This document shows positions 53,515 to 63,432 of a stretch of 64,000 nucleotides of DNA, in pieces (position 1 is the first letter of the stretch; each line of letters begins with the position of its first letter). Below the pieces are notes generated by a model. It had not been told where the DNA came from and did not search any database. It saw only the letters and a program-made list of their open reading frames with translations. A program made the position numbers and the translations under genes. Source of the DNA: Pseudophaeobacter flagellatus (lineage in GTDB: Bacteria; Pseudomonadota; Alphaproteobacteria; Rhodobacterales; Rhodobacteraceae); the NCBI RefSeq assembly GCF_021228235.1, contig NZ_JAJQRG010000006.1, forward strand, positions 124,001 to 188,000, read 5' to 3'.

Positions 53515-55059
53515 ATGAACAACACAACAAAGGCGCAGGTTGTCCTGCGCCTTCAAGGTATTACCAAACGCTTTGGTCCGGTCACGGCCAATGAAGGCGT
53601 GAGCTTTGATTTGCATCGCGGCGAAGTCATTGCCCTGCTGGGCGAAAACGGTGCCGGCAAGACCACGCTGATGAACATCCTGTTTGGCCAGTACACCGCG
53701 GATGAAGGCACGGTTGAATTGTTTGGCCAGACGCTGCCCCCCGGCGCGCCCCGTGCGGCGCTGGATGCGGGTGTCGGCATGGTGCACCAGCATTTCACCC
53801 TGGCCGATAACCTGACCGTCTGGGAAAATATCGTGCTGGGGGTTGATCCCCTGACTGCGCCACGTCTCAAGCCTGCACAGGCCAAGGCCCGCATTCGCGC
53901 CCTGTCAGATCAGTTTCACCTGAAGGTGGACGCCAATGCCAAGGTGGGCCGCCTGACTGTGGGGGAACGCCAGCGGGTGGAAATCCTGAAAGCCCTGTAC
54001 CGGGATGCCAAGATCCTGATTCTGGATGAACCAACCGCCGTGCTGACCCCACAAGAAGCAGAGGCGCTGTTCGCCACCCTGCGCGAGGCCATCGCAACCG
54101 GGCTGTCTGTCATTTTCATCAGCCACAAATTGCACGAAGTCATGGCGATTTCGCACCGGGTTGTGGTGCTGCGCCACGGCAAGCTGGCAGCCGAACGCGC
54201 CACCAATCAGACCAATCGCGAAGATCTGGCGGCCCTGATGGTCGGCTCTGAAGTCAGCGCCCCCAGCATTGAAACCGGCGCGCCCGGCGCGTCGCTGTTA
54301 TCGCTACGCCGGGTCACCACCCCGGATCAGGGCGCCGCGCCCGGGCTGAAATCCCTGAACCTGGAACTGGCGGCAGGTCAGATCATCGGGTTGGCCGGGG
54401 TCTCTGGCAATGGGCAGGCCGCCCTGTCGGATCTGTTGTCAGGGCTGATCACCCCTACCAGCGGCGAGATGGAGATGAACGGCACAGCAGTCCAGCGCTG
54501 GACCCCGCGCACCGCCATTGCCAAGGGCATCGCCCGCATTCCCGAAGATCGCCACAAAACCGGCACCATTGCCGATTTCGACCTAACCGAGAACGCGATT
54601 CTGGAGACCTATGCCAGTCGCTTCAGCCGCCGAGGCTGGATGAACTGGGCACAGGCACGCGCCTTCACCAAGGATCTGATCAAAACCTACGATGTGCGCT
54701 GCCCCGGCCCCGATATTCGCATTCGCCTGCTGTCTGGCGGCAATATGCAAAAACTGATCCTGGGCCGCGTTCTGGAAGAGGCACCGCAGATCATTCTGGC
54801 CAACCAGCCAGTGCGCGGGCTAGATATTGGTGCGGTAAACTATGTACATGGCGCACTAGCCAAAGCCCGCGATCGTGGTGCGGCCGTGCTGTTGATATCC
54901 GAGGATCTGGATGAAATCATGCAACTTTCCGATGTGATCCATGTGATCTCAGAAGGGCGGCTCAGCCCCGGATTTGGCCGCGGCACCATGCGCGCCGAAG
55001 ATCTTGGGGCCTGGATGGCCGGCCATGGGTTTGACGCGGAGTCGCCCAATGCGACTTGA
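53515..55059 (+). CDS. Nucleoside-type ABC transporter ATPase (double NBD)
   Basis: A 514-residue double ATPase of the RbsA/YufO type. NBD1 has Walker A GENGAGKTTLMN, the signature LTVGERQRVEI and Walker B ILILDEPTAVLTP. NBD2 has GVSGNGQAALSD without the P-loop Lys, signature LLSGGNMQKLIL and a degenerate IILANQPVRGLD, so only one site should hydrolyse ATP, as is usual here. It drives the two permeases downstream; its end overlaps the first permease by 11 bases. Confidence 0.92.
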   Translation: MNNTTKAQVVLRLQGITKRFGPVTANEGVSFDLHRGEVIALLGENGAGKTTLMNILFGQYTADEGTVELFGQTLPPGAPRAALDAGVGMVHQHFTLADNLTVWENIVLGVDPLTAPRLKPAQAKARIRALSDQFHLKVDANAKVGRLTVGERQRVEILKALYRDAKILILDEPTAVLTPQEAEALFATLREAIATGLSVIFISHKLHEVMAISHRVVVLRHGKLAAERATNQTNREDLAALMVGSEVSAPSIETGAPGASLLSLRRVTTPDQGAAPGLKSLNLELAAGQIIGLAGVSGNGQAALSDLLSGLITPTSGEMEMNGTAVQRWTPRTAIAKGIARIPEDRHKTGTIADFDLTENAILETYASRFSRRGWMNWAQARAFTKDLIKTYDVRCPGPDIRIRLLSGGNMQKLILGRVLEEAPQIILANQPVRGLDIGAVNYVHGALAKARDRGAAVLLISEDLDEIMQLSDVIHVISEGRLSPGFGRGTMRAEDLGAWMAGHGFDAESPNAT

Positions 55060-56098
55060 ACCGATTGCCGCCCCCAGCCCCGCCCGTCGCATTGTGCCGC
55101 CCCTGCTGGCGCTGCTGGCCACCTTCACGGTTGCGACGCTGCTGGCACTGATCGCCGGGGGCAATCCCTTTTCTGTCTTTGGCCTGATCGTGAAAGGTGC
55201 CTTTGGCTCCAAATTCGCCCTGCTGGAAACGCTCAACAGTGCCACGCCGCTGATTTTCACCGGGCTGGCCATTGCCGTGGCCTTTCGCGCCAAACTGTGG
55301 AACATCGGTGCCGAGGCGCAGCTTTATGCCGGGGCGGTGCTGACCGTGGTACTGGGCACCGGGGCGTTGGGGCTGCCTGCCTATCTGATGCTGCCGCTTT
55401 GTGCCATTGCCGCAATGTTTGCCGGCGCCACCCTCTTGTTGGGACCGGCGCTGCTAAAAACCCGGCTAGGGGTAGATGAGGTGGTCACCACCCTGCTGTT
55501 CAACTTCATCTTCTTGCTGTTTGTTTCCTACCTGCTGGAAGGCCCGCTGAAGGACCCGATGGGCATGGGCTGGCCAAAATCGGCCCGGCTACTGCCTGAG
55601 GCCCGTTTGCCACGTCTGGTCGAAGGGCTGCGCATACACTGGGGCTTTGGCCTGGCCTTGGTCGCGGCGTTGCTGGTCTGGGTGATCAACACCCGCACCA
55701 CCCTTGGCTATGAGATGCGCGCTGTAGGCCAAAACGCCGAAGCCGCCAGGTTTGCAGGCATTCCGGTAACCCGCGTGATCCTGAAAACCGCGCTTTTGTC
55801 GGGTGGGCTTGCCGGTCTTGCAGGTTTTTCCGAGGTTTCGGGCCTCAAGGGGGCGCTGACCAGCGATCTGAGCCCCGGCTTTGGCTATACGGGCATCGTG
55901 GTGGCCATGCTGGCCCTGCTGCACCCCTTGGGCGTGGTACTGGCGGCGCTGTTTGTGGCGGCCATCTTTGTTGGCGCCGACAGTATGAGCCGGGCTGCCG
56001 GTGTACCCAGCTATATCGCCGATATCATGCTAGCCTCGGCGCTCTTGTTCATGGTGCTGGCAATCCTGCTGACCAAATTCCGCGTGCGGAGAGACTGA
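55049..56098 (+). CDS. Nucleoside-type ABC transporter permease 1
   Basis: A 349-residue inner-membrane permease of the YufP/BPD type 2 class: about eight to ten helices, with the conserved IGAEAQLYAGAVLTVVLG (reads NIGAEAQLY) and EMRAVGQNAEAARFAGIPV, the EAA-like coupling loop of this family. ATG 55049 lies inside the ATPase gene and has weak ribosome-site support but matches family N-termini. Confidence 0.9.
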   Translation: MRLEPIAAPSPARRIVPPLLALLATFTVATLLALIAGGNPFSVFGLIVKGAFGSKFALLETLNSATPLIFTGLAIAVAFRAKLWNIGAEAQLYAGAVLTVVLGTGALGLPAYLMLPLCAIAAMFAGATLLLGPALLKTRLGVDEVVTTLLFNFIFLLFVSYLLEGPLKDPMGMGWPKSARLLPEARLPRLVEGLRIHWGFGLALVAALLVWVINTRTTLGYEMRAVGQNAEAARFAGIPVTRVILKTALLSGGLAGLAGFSEVSGLKGALTSDLSPGFGYTGIVVAMLALLHPLGVVLAALFVAAIFVGADSMSRAAGVPSYIADIMLASALLFMVLAILLTKFRVRRD

Positions 56099-56099
56099 T

Positions 56100-57044
56100 A
56101 TGGATCTTTTTGACATTCTGCTCTCCGCCAGTTTCTGGGCCGCTGCCATCCGCATTGCATCGCCCTTGATCTTTGCGACCATCGGAGAGCTGATCTGCGA
56201 ACGAGCCGGGGTTTTGAACCTCGGCATCGAGGGCATCATGGTGGCCGGCGCCTTTGCCGGCTGGATCGCGGTCTGGGCCGGGCTGCCGCTTTGGGGCGGG
56301 GTTGCCGTGGCGATGCTGACGGGCATGATGCTGGGACTGGTGCATTCCATCTTCAGCGTGCCTTTCGGGCTTTCGCAGCATGTGGTGGGCATTGGTCTGA
56401 CCCTGCTGGCCACATCGCTGACGTTTTACACCTACCGCGTAGTCCTGCCCGAGGTCTCATCGCCGCCCAAGATCACCGCCTTTCAACCCTATGAAATCCC
56501 GTTACTGTCGGACCTCCCGCTGGTTGGCCCAGCGCTGTTTTCGCAAACCCCGCTGACCTATGCGGCCTTTGTACTGGCGGCGCTGACGGCGCTGGTGCTG
56601 TACCGCACCCCGCTGGGGCTGGCGGTGAGGGCGGCTGGGGAAAACCCATCGGCGGTGGCGGCGCAGGGCCTGTCGGTCACCGCAATCCGCATGGGGGCGG
56701 TCACGGTCGGGTCCGGTTTCATGGCCGTGGGCGGTGCCTTTCTGACCCTGTCGGCCTTTGACAGCTTCTTTTTTGACATGGTGAACGGGCGCGGTTGGAT
56801 CTGCATTGCCCTGGTGGTCTTTGGGGCCTGGAAACCCGGCAAGGCGGTGCTGGGTGCCATCCTGTTTGCCGCCTTTGACGCACTACAGATACGCCTGCAA
56901 CAAACCGGCATAGGTGCCGTCATTCCCTATCAGGTCTTTCTGATGATGCCCTATTTCCTGTCCATTCTGGCCCTTGTGGTCATGTCGCGCCGCGCTGAAA
57001 TCCCCAACGCCCTGATGGTGCCCTTCAACAAAGGCGAAAGATGA
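56100..57044 (+). CDS. Nucleoside-type ABC transporter permease 2
   Basis: A 314-residue inner-membrane permease of the YufQ class with about eight helices. It has ATIGELICERAGVLNLGIEG, the family hallmark, and GLAVRAAGENPSAVAAQGLS, the coupling loop. It forms a heterodimer with permease 1. Start ATG 56100 follows GGAGAGACTGAT; the last bases overlap the deaminase gene by four. Confidence 0.92.
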   Translation: MDLFDILLSASFWAAAIRIASPLIFATIGELICERAGVLNLGIEGIMVAGAFAGWIAVWAGLPLWGGVAVAMLTGMMLGLVHSIFSVPFGLSQHVVGIGLTLLATSLTFYTYRVVLPEVSSPPKITAFQPYEIPLLSDLPLVGPALFSQTPLTYAAFVLAALTALVLYRTPLGLAVRAAGENPSAVAAQGLSVTAIRMGAVTVGSGFMAVGGAFLTLSAFDSFFFDMVNGRGWICIALVVFGAWKPGKAVLGAILFAAFDALQIRLQQTGIGAVIPYQVFLMMPYFLSILALVVMSRRAEIPNALMVPFNKGER

Positions 57045-58324
57045 TGTTTGACCTGCTGATCAAGGGTGGCACCCTGCCCGACGGCACTGCGCGTGATATT
57101 GCCATTACCGGAAATCGCATTGCTGCAATCGAACCACGGATTGAGGCCAGCGCCAAAGAGGTGATCGACGCCACTGGTGACCTGGTCGCGCCCCCCTTTG
57201 TGGACCCGCATTTTCATCTGGACGCCACCCTGTCCTACGGTCTGCCACGGGTGAATGCCTCTGGCACCCTGCTGGAAGGCATTTCCCTCTGGGGAGAGCT
57301 GCGCGATCAGACATCGGTGGATGACATGGTGGACCGCGCCCTCAGCTACTGCGACTGGGCTGCCAGTCTGGGGCTGCTGTCGATACGTAGCCATGTCGAC
57401 ACCACGCCGGATCACCTGAACACCGTTACCGCCATGCTGGAGGTGCGCGAAAAGGTCAAAGACTACATCGACCTGCAACTAGTCGCCTTCCCGCAAGACG
57501 GGCTGTACCGCAGCCTCACCGGGCGCGAAAATCTTTTACGCGCACTGGATATGGGCGTCGAGGTGGTGGGCGGCATTCCGCATTTTGAACGCACCATGGC
57601 GGATGGTGCCGCTTCGGTACGGGATCTGTGTGAAATCGCTGCCGAACGGGGCCTGATGGTCGATATGCACTGCGACGAAAGCGATGATCCGATGTCGCGC
57701 CATATTGAAACCCTCGCCTATGAAAGCACGCGGCTAGGCCTGCAAGGCCGGGTGGCGGGGTCGCATCTGACCTCGATGCATTCGATGGACAATTACTACG
57801 TCTCAAAACTGCTGCCGCTGATTGCAGAGGCCGGGATTTCGGCCATCCCCAATCCGCTGATCAATATCGTGCTGCAGGGGCGCCACGACAGCTACCCTAA
57901 ACGGCGTGGCTTGACGCGGGTGAAGGAAATGCAGGCGCATGGTATCCTGGTTGGCTGGGGTCAGGATTGTGTGCGCGATCCCTGGTATTCCTTGGGCACC
58001 GGCGACATGCTGGATGTCGCCTTTATGGGGCTGCATGTGGCGCAGATGACCCATCCAGACGAAATGGCCCGCTGCTTTACCATGGTGACCGAAACCAATG
58101 CCCAGATCATTGGGGCCCAGGACTACGGACTAAAGGTCGGCGCGCAGGCCTCTTTGGTGGTGCTGGATGCGGGTGATCCAACGGAAGCGGTGCGCCTGCG
58201 CCCCGCCCGTCTGGCCGTGGTGGCCAAGGGACGGGTGATTTCGCGCAGCCCGCGTGGCGATGCGCAACTGTCGCTGCCCGGCCGTGGCGATACAGTCCGA
58301 CGCCGCCACCCTGTTGATGGCTAG
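57041..58324 (+). CDS. Cytosine deaminase-like metal amidohydrolase
   Basis: A 427-residue TIM-barrel amidohydrolase. Metal and substrate residues: PHFHLDATL (His about 57 and 59), MHCDESDDPM (His/Glu about 209-212), GSHLTSMHSM and WGQDCVRDPW (Asp about 308), the pattern of CodA-type deaminases. It likely deaminates a base or related N-heterocycle brought in by the adjoining importer; cytosine is a guess from kinship, and isoguanine or another ring is possible. It overlaps permease 2 by four bases. Confidence 0.85.
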   Translation: MMFDLLIKGGTLPDGTARDIAITGNRIAAIEPRIEASAKEVIDATGDLVAPPFVDPHFHLDATLSYGLPRVNASGTLLEGISLWGELRDQTSVDDMVDRALSYCDWAASLGLLSIRSHVDTTPDHLNTVTAMLEVREKVKDYIDLQLVAFPQDGLYRSLTGRENLLRALDMGVEVVGGIPHFERTMADGAASVRDLCEIAAERGLMVDMHCDESDDPMSRHIETLAYESTRLGLQGRVAGSHLTSMHSMDNYYVSKLLPLIAEAGISAIPNPLINIVLQGRHDSYPKRRGLTRVKEMQAHGILVGWGQDCVRDPWYSLGTGDMLDVAFMGLHVAQMTHPDEMARCFTMVTETNAQIIGAQDYGLKVGAQASLVVLDAGDPTEAVRLRPARLAVVAKGRVISRSPRGDAQLSLPGRGDTVRRRHPVDG

Positions 58325-58428
58325 GCGCTGGACCGGACCAGAGACCAGAGACATTCTTTATGCCTTGCTTCTGCGGTGCGCCTGACGCATCGTTGCTTGA
58401 CCAAAAATCAAATGCCGCCTAGACAATA

Positions 58429-58449
58429 GGCAGGCCGTAGACGCCTGCC
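58429..58449. terminator. Hairpin between deaminase and MATE genes
   Basis: GGCAGGC and GCCTGCC pair perfectly around a 7-nt loop, 105 nt past the deaminase stop. No T run; it may end the importer transcript. Confidence 0.35.
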
Positions 58450-58575
58450 ACCCGCAGACATTTGTCCCGGTAAAGCTCTACCCAGTTTGTTTTCTATTTC
58501 CTTTCCGCCAATCGCGTGGATGGCAATGCGGGTCCCCTTTCCGACAGACGCGATTTGACCAAAGGGATATGGGAC

Positions 58576-59964
58576 ATGACACAAAGCCCCCCAAACAGTT
58601 TTACCGATGGCCCGCTTGGCCTGATCTACCTTAAAACCGCGCTGCCTATCATCCTGGTGATGGGCATGAACGGGTTGCTTTCTGTAACAGACGCGCTGTT
58701 TCTTGGCATCTACGTCGGCCCAGAGGCCCTGGCCGCCGTCACCCTGATGTTTCCAATCTACATGTTGATCGTGGCGCTTTCGACACTGGTATCCAATGGC
58801 ATGTCCAGCCTACTGGCCCGCGCCTTCGGTGCCAATGACCACGCGCGGGCGCAGGGTATTTATGCGGGCGCGCATGGGCTGGCGCTCTGCCTTGGGCTAT
58901 TCCTTATCCTGCTGTTTATATTTCTGGGGCGGCCCATGGCGCTATTGGTGGCAGGAGGTTTGCAGGATCTGTCCGAGATGGGGACGATCTATCTGCGTAT
59001 CACCGTGTTGTTTTCACCGCTGCTGTTCATTCTATCGGTCAATTCTGACGCCCTGCGCAACGAGGGCCGTGTCGGCTTTATGGCCGCGATGAGCCTGCTC
59101 GTCTCGCTGGCGAATATAGGCTTCAACTATCTGCTGATTGCCAAATTCCACCTTGGCGTGGCGGGGTCGGCCTATGGTACCGCGGCCGCGCAGGCGCTGG
59201 CGTTTCTGATCATCCTGGGCTTTCGGTTTCGGGGCGCAACCCTGCTGCGCCCCACCTCGCTGATACAGTTTTCAATGCGCAAGAACTGGGGGCGGATCCT
59301 TGCCCTGGGCGCACCACAAAGTCTCAACTTTCTTGGCCTCGCACTTGGCTCTGCAGCCATTATCACAACCCTGCAATGGTTTGGTGGGCCTGAATATCCG
59401 GATATCGTTTCGGCCTATGGGATCATCACCCGCGTGATAACCTTTGCCTTCCTGCCGCTTTTGGGGCTGTCCTTTGCGATGCAGACGATCACCGGCAACA
59501 ACTACGGGGCGCAATTGTGGCTGCGTTCTGATGCCAGTCTGAAAATCGCGCTGACCACCTCCTTTGCCTATTGTACGCTGGTGCAGCTGCTGGTGACCCG
59601 CAGCCCCCGCTGGATTGCCAGTGCCTTTGTAGATGATCCGGCGGTGATCAGTGAAGTGGCCCGCATCCTGCCGGTGATGACCTGCGTGTTTTTCCTGATG
59701 GGGCCATTGATGATGCTGGCAGGCTATTTTCAGGCGATTGGATCCGCCACCAAGGCCGCCATTCTGGGGCTAAGCAAGACCTATGCCTTTGCCATCCCGC
59801 TGACCTTTCTGCTGCCGCTGCTGTTTGGTGAAATCGGTGTCTGGTATGCAGGACCAATGGCCGAAGTCATGCTGGCGGCACTCACCCTGCTGGTGCTGTG
59901 GAAACTGGCCCGGGACACGCAGCTGCGCTGGGGCCTGTTCCAGCCCAGAGACCGCCAGACCTGA
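58576..59964 (+). CDS. MATE-family efflux transporter
   Basis: A 462-residue inner-membrane protein with about twelve helices arranged as two MATE halves. The first begins TALPIILVMGMNGLLSVTDA, LFLGIYVGPEALAAVTLMF; the second begins LALGAPQSLNFLGLALGSAA. It should export cationic drugs or metabolites by Na+ or H+ exchange. The start at 58576 follows AAAGGGATATGGGAC. It has 250 bp of upstream DNA and is transcribed alone toward the liv genes. Confidence 0.9.
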   Translation: MTQSPPNSFTDGPLGLIYLKTALPIILVMGMNGLLSVTDALFLGIYVGPEALAAVTLMFPIYMLIVALSTLVSNGMSSLLARAFGANDHARAQGIYAGAHGLALCLGLFLILLFIFLGRPMALLVAGGLQDLSEMGTIYLRITVLFSPLLFILSVNSDALRNEGRVGFMAAMSLLVSLANIGFNYLLIAKFHLGVAGSAYGTAAAQALAFLIILGFRFRGATLLRPTSLIQFSMRKNWGRILALGAPQSLNFLGLALGSAAIITTLQWFGGPEYPDIVSAYGIITRVITFAFLPLLGLSFAMQTITGNNYGAQLWLRSDASLKIALTTSFAYCTLVQLLVTRSPRWIASAFVDDPAVISEVARILPVMTCVFFLMGPLMMLAGYFQAIGSATKAAILGLSKTYAFAIPLTFLLPLLFGEIGVWYAGPMAEVMLAALTLLVLWKLARDTQLRWGLFQPRDRQT

Positions 59965-59977
59965 GGCGATAGATGGA

Positions 59978-60004
59978 GCCATAGACAGGACTTCTGCCTA
60001 TGGC
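59978..60004. terminator. Stem-loop between convergent MATE and livF genes
   Basis: GCCATAG/CTATGGC flank an inner CAG/CTG pair, giving a hairpin between two converging genes. It may serve both directions. Confidence 0.4.
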
Positions 60005-60023
60005 CCCTGAAACAAATCAGGCC

Positions 60024-60713
60024 TCAAACCCCAAGGAAGCGATCGGTCAGATCCGGTGTCAGCGCCTGCATATCCCCGGCCCAGACCGTCTGTCCTTTAT
60101 TCAGGATCACCGCCTTATCGGCCACTTGCGCCAGTTCTTTCAGGGTTTTGTCCACCACCAGAATGGCCATGCCGGTTTGCGATTTCAACTGGGCTATGGC
60201 GGCCCAGATTTCCTGCCGCACCACCGGGGCCAGGCCTTCGGTGGCCTCGTCCAGGATCAACAAGCGCGGGTTGGTCATCAGCGCGCGACCAATCGCCAGC
60301 ATCTGCTGCTCGCCCCCCGACAAGGACGCCGCCTTTTGGCTGCGCCGTTCTGCCAGACGCGGAAACAGCGCCGCAACCTTGTCAAAGGTCCACTCGCCGG
60401 GGCGGGCGGCCGCAGTCAGGTTTTCCTCAACCGTCAGCGGTGCAAAACACCGCCGCCCCTCGGGCACCAGACCAATGCCCAGCCGGGCAATCCGATGCGA
60501 TTTCATCTGCCGCAGGTCAGCCCCGGCGAACTCCAGCTCGCCAGCAGAAGCCGCAAGCATGCCACAGATCACCTTGATTGTGGTACTTTTGCCCATGCCG
60601 TTGCGTCCCATCAGCGCCAGGACTTCGCCCTCTTCAAGGCACAGATCAACCCCAAACAACGCCTGCGAGGGACCATAAGAGGCGTTCAGCCCCTGAACTT
60701 TCAACAGGCTCAT
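60024..60713 (-). CDS. livF: Branched-chain amino acid-type ABC ATPase LivF
   Basis: A 229-residue ATPase with Walker A GRNGMGKSTTIK, signature LSGGEQQMLAIGRAL and Walker B LLILDEATEGLAP. The DEATEGLAP form is typical of LivF proteins. It works with LivG, LivM and LivH to import amino acids or amides. It overlaps livG by four bases. Confidence 0.93.
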   Translation of the reverse strand: MSLLKVQGLNASYGPSQALFGVDLCLEEGEVLALMGRNGMGKSTTIKVICGMLAASAGELEFAGADLRQMKSHRIARLGIGLVPEGRRCFAPLTVEENLTAAARPGEWTFDKVAALFPRLAERRSQKAASLSGGEQQMLAIGRALMTNPRLLILDEATEGLAPVVRQEIWAAIAQLKSQTGMAILVVDKTLKELAQVADKAVILNKGQTVWAGDMQALTPDLTDRFLGV

Positions 60714-61474
60714 GTCAGCTCCTCTTCGCCAAGATAGGCACGGCGCACCTCGGGATTGGTGCGAATTTCATCTGCAGTGCCGGTGGCGATGACCGTGCCG
60801 TAAACCAGCACCGAAATACGGTCCGCCAGGGCAAAGACGGCGTCCATATCATGTTCCACCAAGAGGATCGGTGCCTCTCGGCGCAGGTCGTCGAGAAACC
60901 CGGTGAGCTCTTTCGAGCCACTGGCCCCAAGCCCCGCCATGGGTTCATCCATCAGGAACAATCGTGGTTTCAGAGTCAGCGCCACGGCCACCTCTAGCTG
61001 GCGGCGCTGCCCATGGGACAGATCGGCGGTGCGCGCCTGTGCAGCGGTTTCCAGACCCACTCGCGCCAGGGATTCATGCGCGGTATCAAGCAGCGCCGTG
61101 TCCTTCATCACATTGCGAAACAGCCCCAAGCGACCGCCGCGTGCCCGCCGCGCACCCAGAGCCCCCAGCACCGCGTTTTGCAGCACCGAAAATTCCATTG
61201 CCAAGGATGAGATTTGAAAGGTGCGCCCCAGCCCCATGCGCGCCCGCGCCACGGTATCCAGTGCGGTTACATCTCGGCCGAGCACCTCTATCCGGCCGGC
61301 ATCCGGGGTCAATCCGCCCGAGATCTGCTTGATCAGGGTGGATTTCCCTGCGCCATTGGGTCCGATCAGCGCATGGATTTCTCCGGGGCGCAGATCCAGT
61401 GACACATCATTGCTGGCTTTCAGCGCGCCAAAGCTTTTGCACAGGTTGTGGACCTGCAGAACCGGATCAGTCAT
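60710..61474 (-). CDS. livG: Branched-chain amino acid-type ABC ATPase LivG
   Basis: A 254-residue ATPase with Walker A GPNGAGKSTLIK, signature LSHGQRRQLEVAVAL and Walker B LFLMDEPMAGLGA, with the LivG-specific GLGRTFQISSLAMEFSVLQN. The start at 61474 overlaps livM by eight bases; an earlier frame start lies within livM. Confidence 0.93.
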   Translation of the reverse strand: MTDPVLQVHNLCKSFGALKASNDVSLDLRPGEIHALIGPNGAGKSTLIKQISGGLTPDAGRIEVLGRDVTALDTVARARMGLGRTFQISSLAMEFSVLQNAVLGALGARRARGGRLGLFRNVMKDTALLDTAHESLARVGLETAAQARTADLSHGQRRQLEVAVALTLKPRLFLMDEPMAGLGASGSKELTGFLDDLRREAPILLVEHDMDAVFALADRISVLVYGTVIATGTADEIRTNPEVRRAYLGEEELT

Positions 61475-62450
61475 GCGCCACCTCCCGGCCCAAAAGCGCG
61501 CCAATCAGCCCGCCACGGGCAAACAGCACCATGCCCAGCAGCAAAAGCCCTAGAAAGATCTGCCAATATTCGCTGATCCCACCAAGAAGATGCTCCAGCA
61601 GGATATAGACTGCCGCGCCAACCAGCGGACCATACAGCCGCCCAACCCCGCCAAGGATGACAAAGATCATAATCTCGCCGCTGGTGTGCCAGCTGAGCAT
61701 GGTTGGGCTGACGAAACGGTTGAGATCAGCAAACAGCGCCCCCGCCAACCCGGTGATCGCGCCCGAGATGACAAAAGCCATAAGCCGCAGCTTGAACGGG
61801 GTCAGCCCCACGGTTTCCACCCGTTCTTGCGATTGGCGCGCTGCAGACAGTGCCAGCCCAAAGGCCGATTGCGCCAGACGCGCCGCGAACCACAGGGTCA
61901 AACAGAGGATGACAAAGGTGACAGCGAAAAACTGGATCGGATCAAGGGTATTCAGCCCCGGCATTTCATTGCGCACCCAGATCGACAGGCCATCCTCGCC
62001 GCCATAGGCAGACCAGCTAATGGCGAAGTAATACAACATCTGGCCAAAAGCCAAGGTGATCATGATGAAATAGACCCCCGAGGTGCGCAACGACAGCGCC
62101 CCGATCACCAGCGCCGCCGCCGCGCTTGCCAGCACGGCCACCAGCCAGATCAGCGGCATCTGATTGCTGCCCTCAAACAAAAAGGGCCAGCTAAACAGCG
62201 GCTCGTAATTCTGCGCATGCGAGGCCAGAATGCCCATGGCATAGCCGCCGATACCAAAAAACGCTGCGTGACCCAGGCTGACCAATCCGCCCAGACCCAG
62301 GGCGATGTTCAGCCCAACGCCCGCCAGCGCCAGGATGGCGACTTTGGTGGCCAGCGTGATGATAAAGGGCTCATCCAGCCCCCAGGCGAACAGCGGCACC
62401 GCCAGCAGGGCCAGCAACATAGCTGCGTTGAAAACTCTTTCGCGCCCCAT
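61467..62450 (-). CDS. livM: Branched-chain amino acid-type ABC permease LivM
   Basis: A 327-residue polytopic permease with the LivM pattern GVGLNIALGLGGLVSLGHAA, FFGIGGYAMGILASHAQN and AARQSQERVETVGLTPFKLR (coupling loop). It starts at ATG 62450, just after the livH stop. It pairs with LivH. Confidence 0.92.
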   Translation of the reverse strand: MGRERVFNAAMLLALLAVPLFAWGLDEPFIITLATKVAILALAGVGLNIALGLGGLVSLGHAAFFGIGGYAMGILASHAQNYEPLFSWPFLFEGSNQMPLIWLVAVLASAAAALVIGALSLRTSGVYFIMITLAFGQMLYYFAISWSAYGGEDGLSIWVRNEMPGLNTLDPIQFFAVTFVILCLTLWFAARLAQSAFGLALSAARQSQERVETVGLTPFKLRLMAFVISGAITGLAGALFADLNRFVSPTMLSWHTSGEIMIFVILGGVGRLYGPLVGAAVYILLEHLLGGISEYWQIFLGLLLLGMVLFARGGLIGALLGREVAHD

Positions 62451-62451
62451 G

Positions 62452-63372
62452 TTATGCGCTCCCTCCAAATAGGCCCGACGGGCGCACCAGCAGCACAGCC
62501 GCCATCAGGATATAGATCAGCATCGAAGCCAGCGACGCACCAACAGAGGCGGCAGCGGCAGGTTCCATCACAATGGAAAACAGCCGCGGCAGGAAGACCC
62601 CACCCAGCGTATCTGTCAACCCCACCAAAAGCGCGCCAACCAGGGCACCCTTGATCGAGCCGATACCGCCAATGACGATGACCACAAAGGCCAGGATCAG
62701 CACCGGCTCCCCCATGCCCACCTGCACCGACTGGATCGCGCCCACCAGCGCACCGGCCAGACCGGCAAGCGCGGCCCCCAGCGCAAAGACCAGCGTGTAG
62801 AGCTTGGAGATATCGACGCCCAGCGCTGCGATCATCTCACGGTCGGCCTCGCCAGCGCGGATCTGCACACCGATGCGCGTTCGCGCAATCAGCCAGAACA
62901 AGCCAGCACCGACCACCAGACCAATCACGATAATCGCCAGACGATAAAGCGGATACTGTATCCCCCCCGGCAGCATCACCGGGCCAGACAGATAGCTCGG
63001 CACATCCAGAAACAGCGGGAAGGATCCAAACAGCCAGCGGGTGCCTTCGGAAAAGATCAGGATCAGCGCAAAGGTCGCCAAAACCTGATCCAGATGGTCG
63101 CGATCATACAGGCGACGGATGACCGTGACCTCTACCAGCGCGCCTGCGGCAGCGGCAGCAGCAAGACTGGCCATCAGCGCCAGCACAAAGGAGCCGGTCC
63201 AGCCTGCCACAGCGGCGGCAGCAAAGGCCCCCACCATATACAGCGCACCATGGGCGAGGTTGATCAACCCCATGACGCCAAAGACCAGGGTCAGACCAGC
63301 AGCCATCAGGAAGAGCATGACCCCGAACTGTAAACCGTTCAGGACCTGCTCAAGAATGAGAATAAGAGACAT
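62452..63372 (-). CDS. livH: Branched-chain amino acid-type ABC permease LivH
   Basis: A 306-residue polytopic permease. Seen: MLFLMAAGLTLVFGVMGLIN, LAHGALYMVGAFAAAAVAG and RAGEADREMIAALGVDISKL, the LivH coupling loop. It is separated from the binding protein gene by 60 nt, which could hold a processing hairpin but shows no clear terminator. Confidence 0.92.
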   Translation of the reverse strand: MSLILILEQVLNGLQFGVMLFLMAAGLTLVFGVMGLINLAHGALYMVGAFAAAAVAGWTGSFVLALMASLAAAAAAGALVEVTVIRRLYDRDHLDQVLATFALILIFSEGTRWLFGSFPLFLDVPSYLSGPVMLPGGIQYPLYRLAIIVIGLVVGAGLFWLIARTRIGVQIRAGEADREMIAALGVDISKLYTLVFALGAALAGLAGALVGAIQSVQVGMGEPVLILAFVVIVIGGIGSIKGALVGALLVGLTDTLGGVFLPRLFSIVMEPAAAASVGASLASMLIYILMAAVLLVRPSGLFGGSA

Positions 63373-63432
63373 GGGGGTTTCTTTCCTTGGGTCGGGGCCA
63401 CGCCACAGCGCGGCCCCACCATTCAAGGTCTG

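Noticed and set aside
58397-58411. TTGAC-CAAAA-ATCAA upstream of the MATE gene, like an FNR box
   Set aside because: The spacer is five rather than four bases, which breaks the 14-bp geometry, and the distance to the start (about 165 nt) differs from the other sites.
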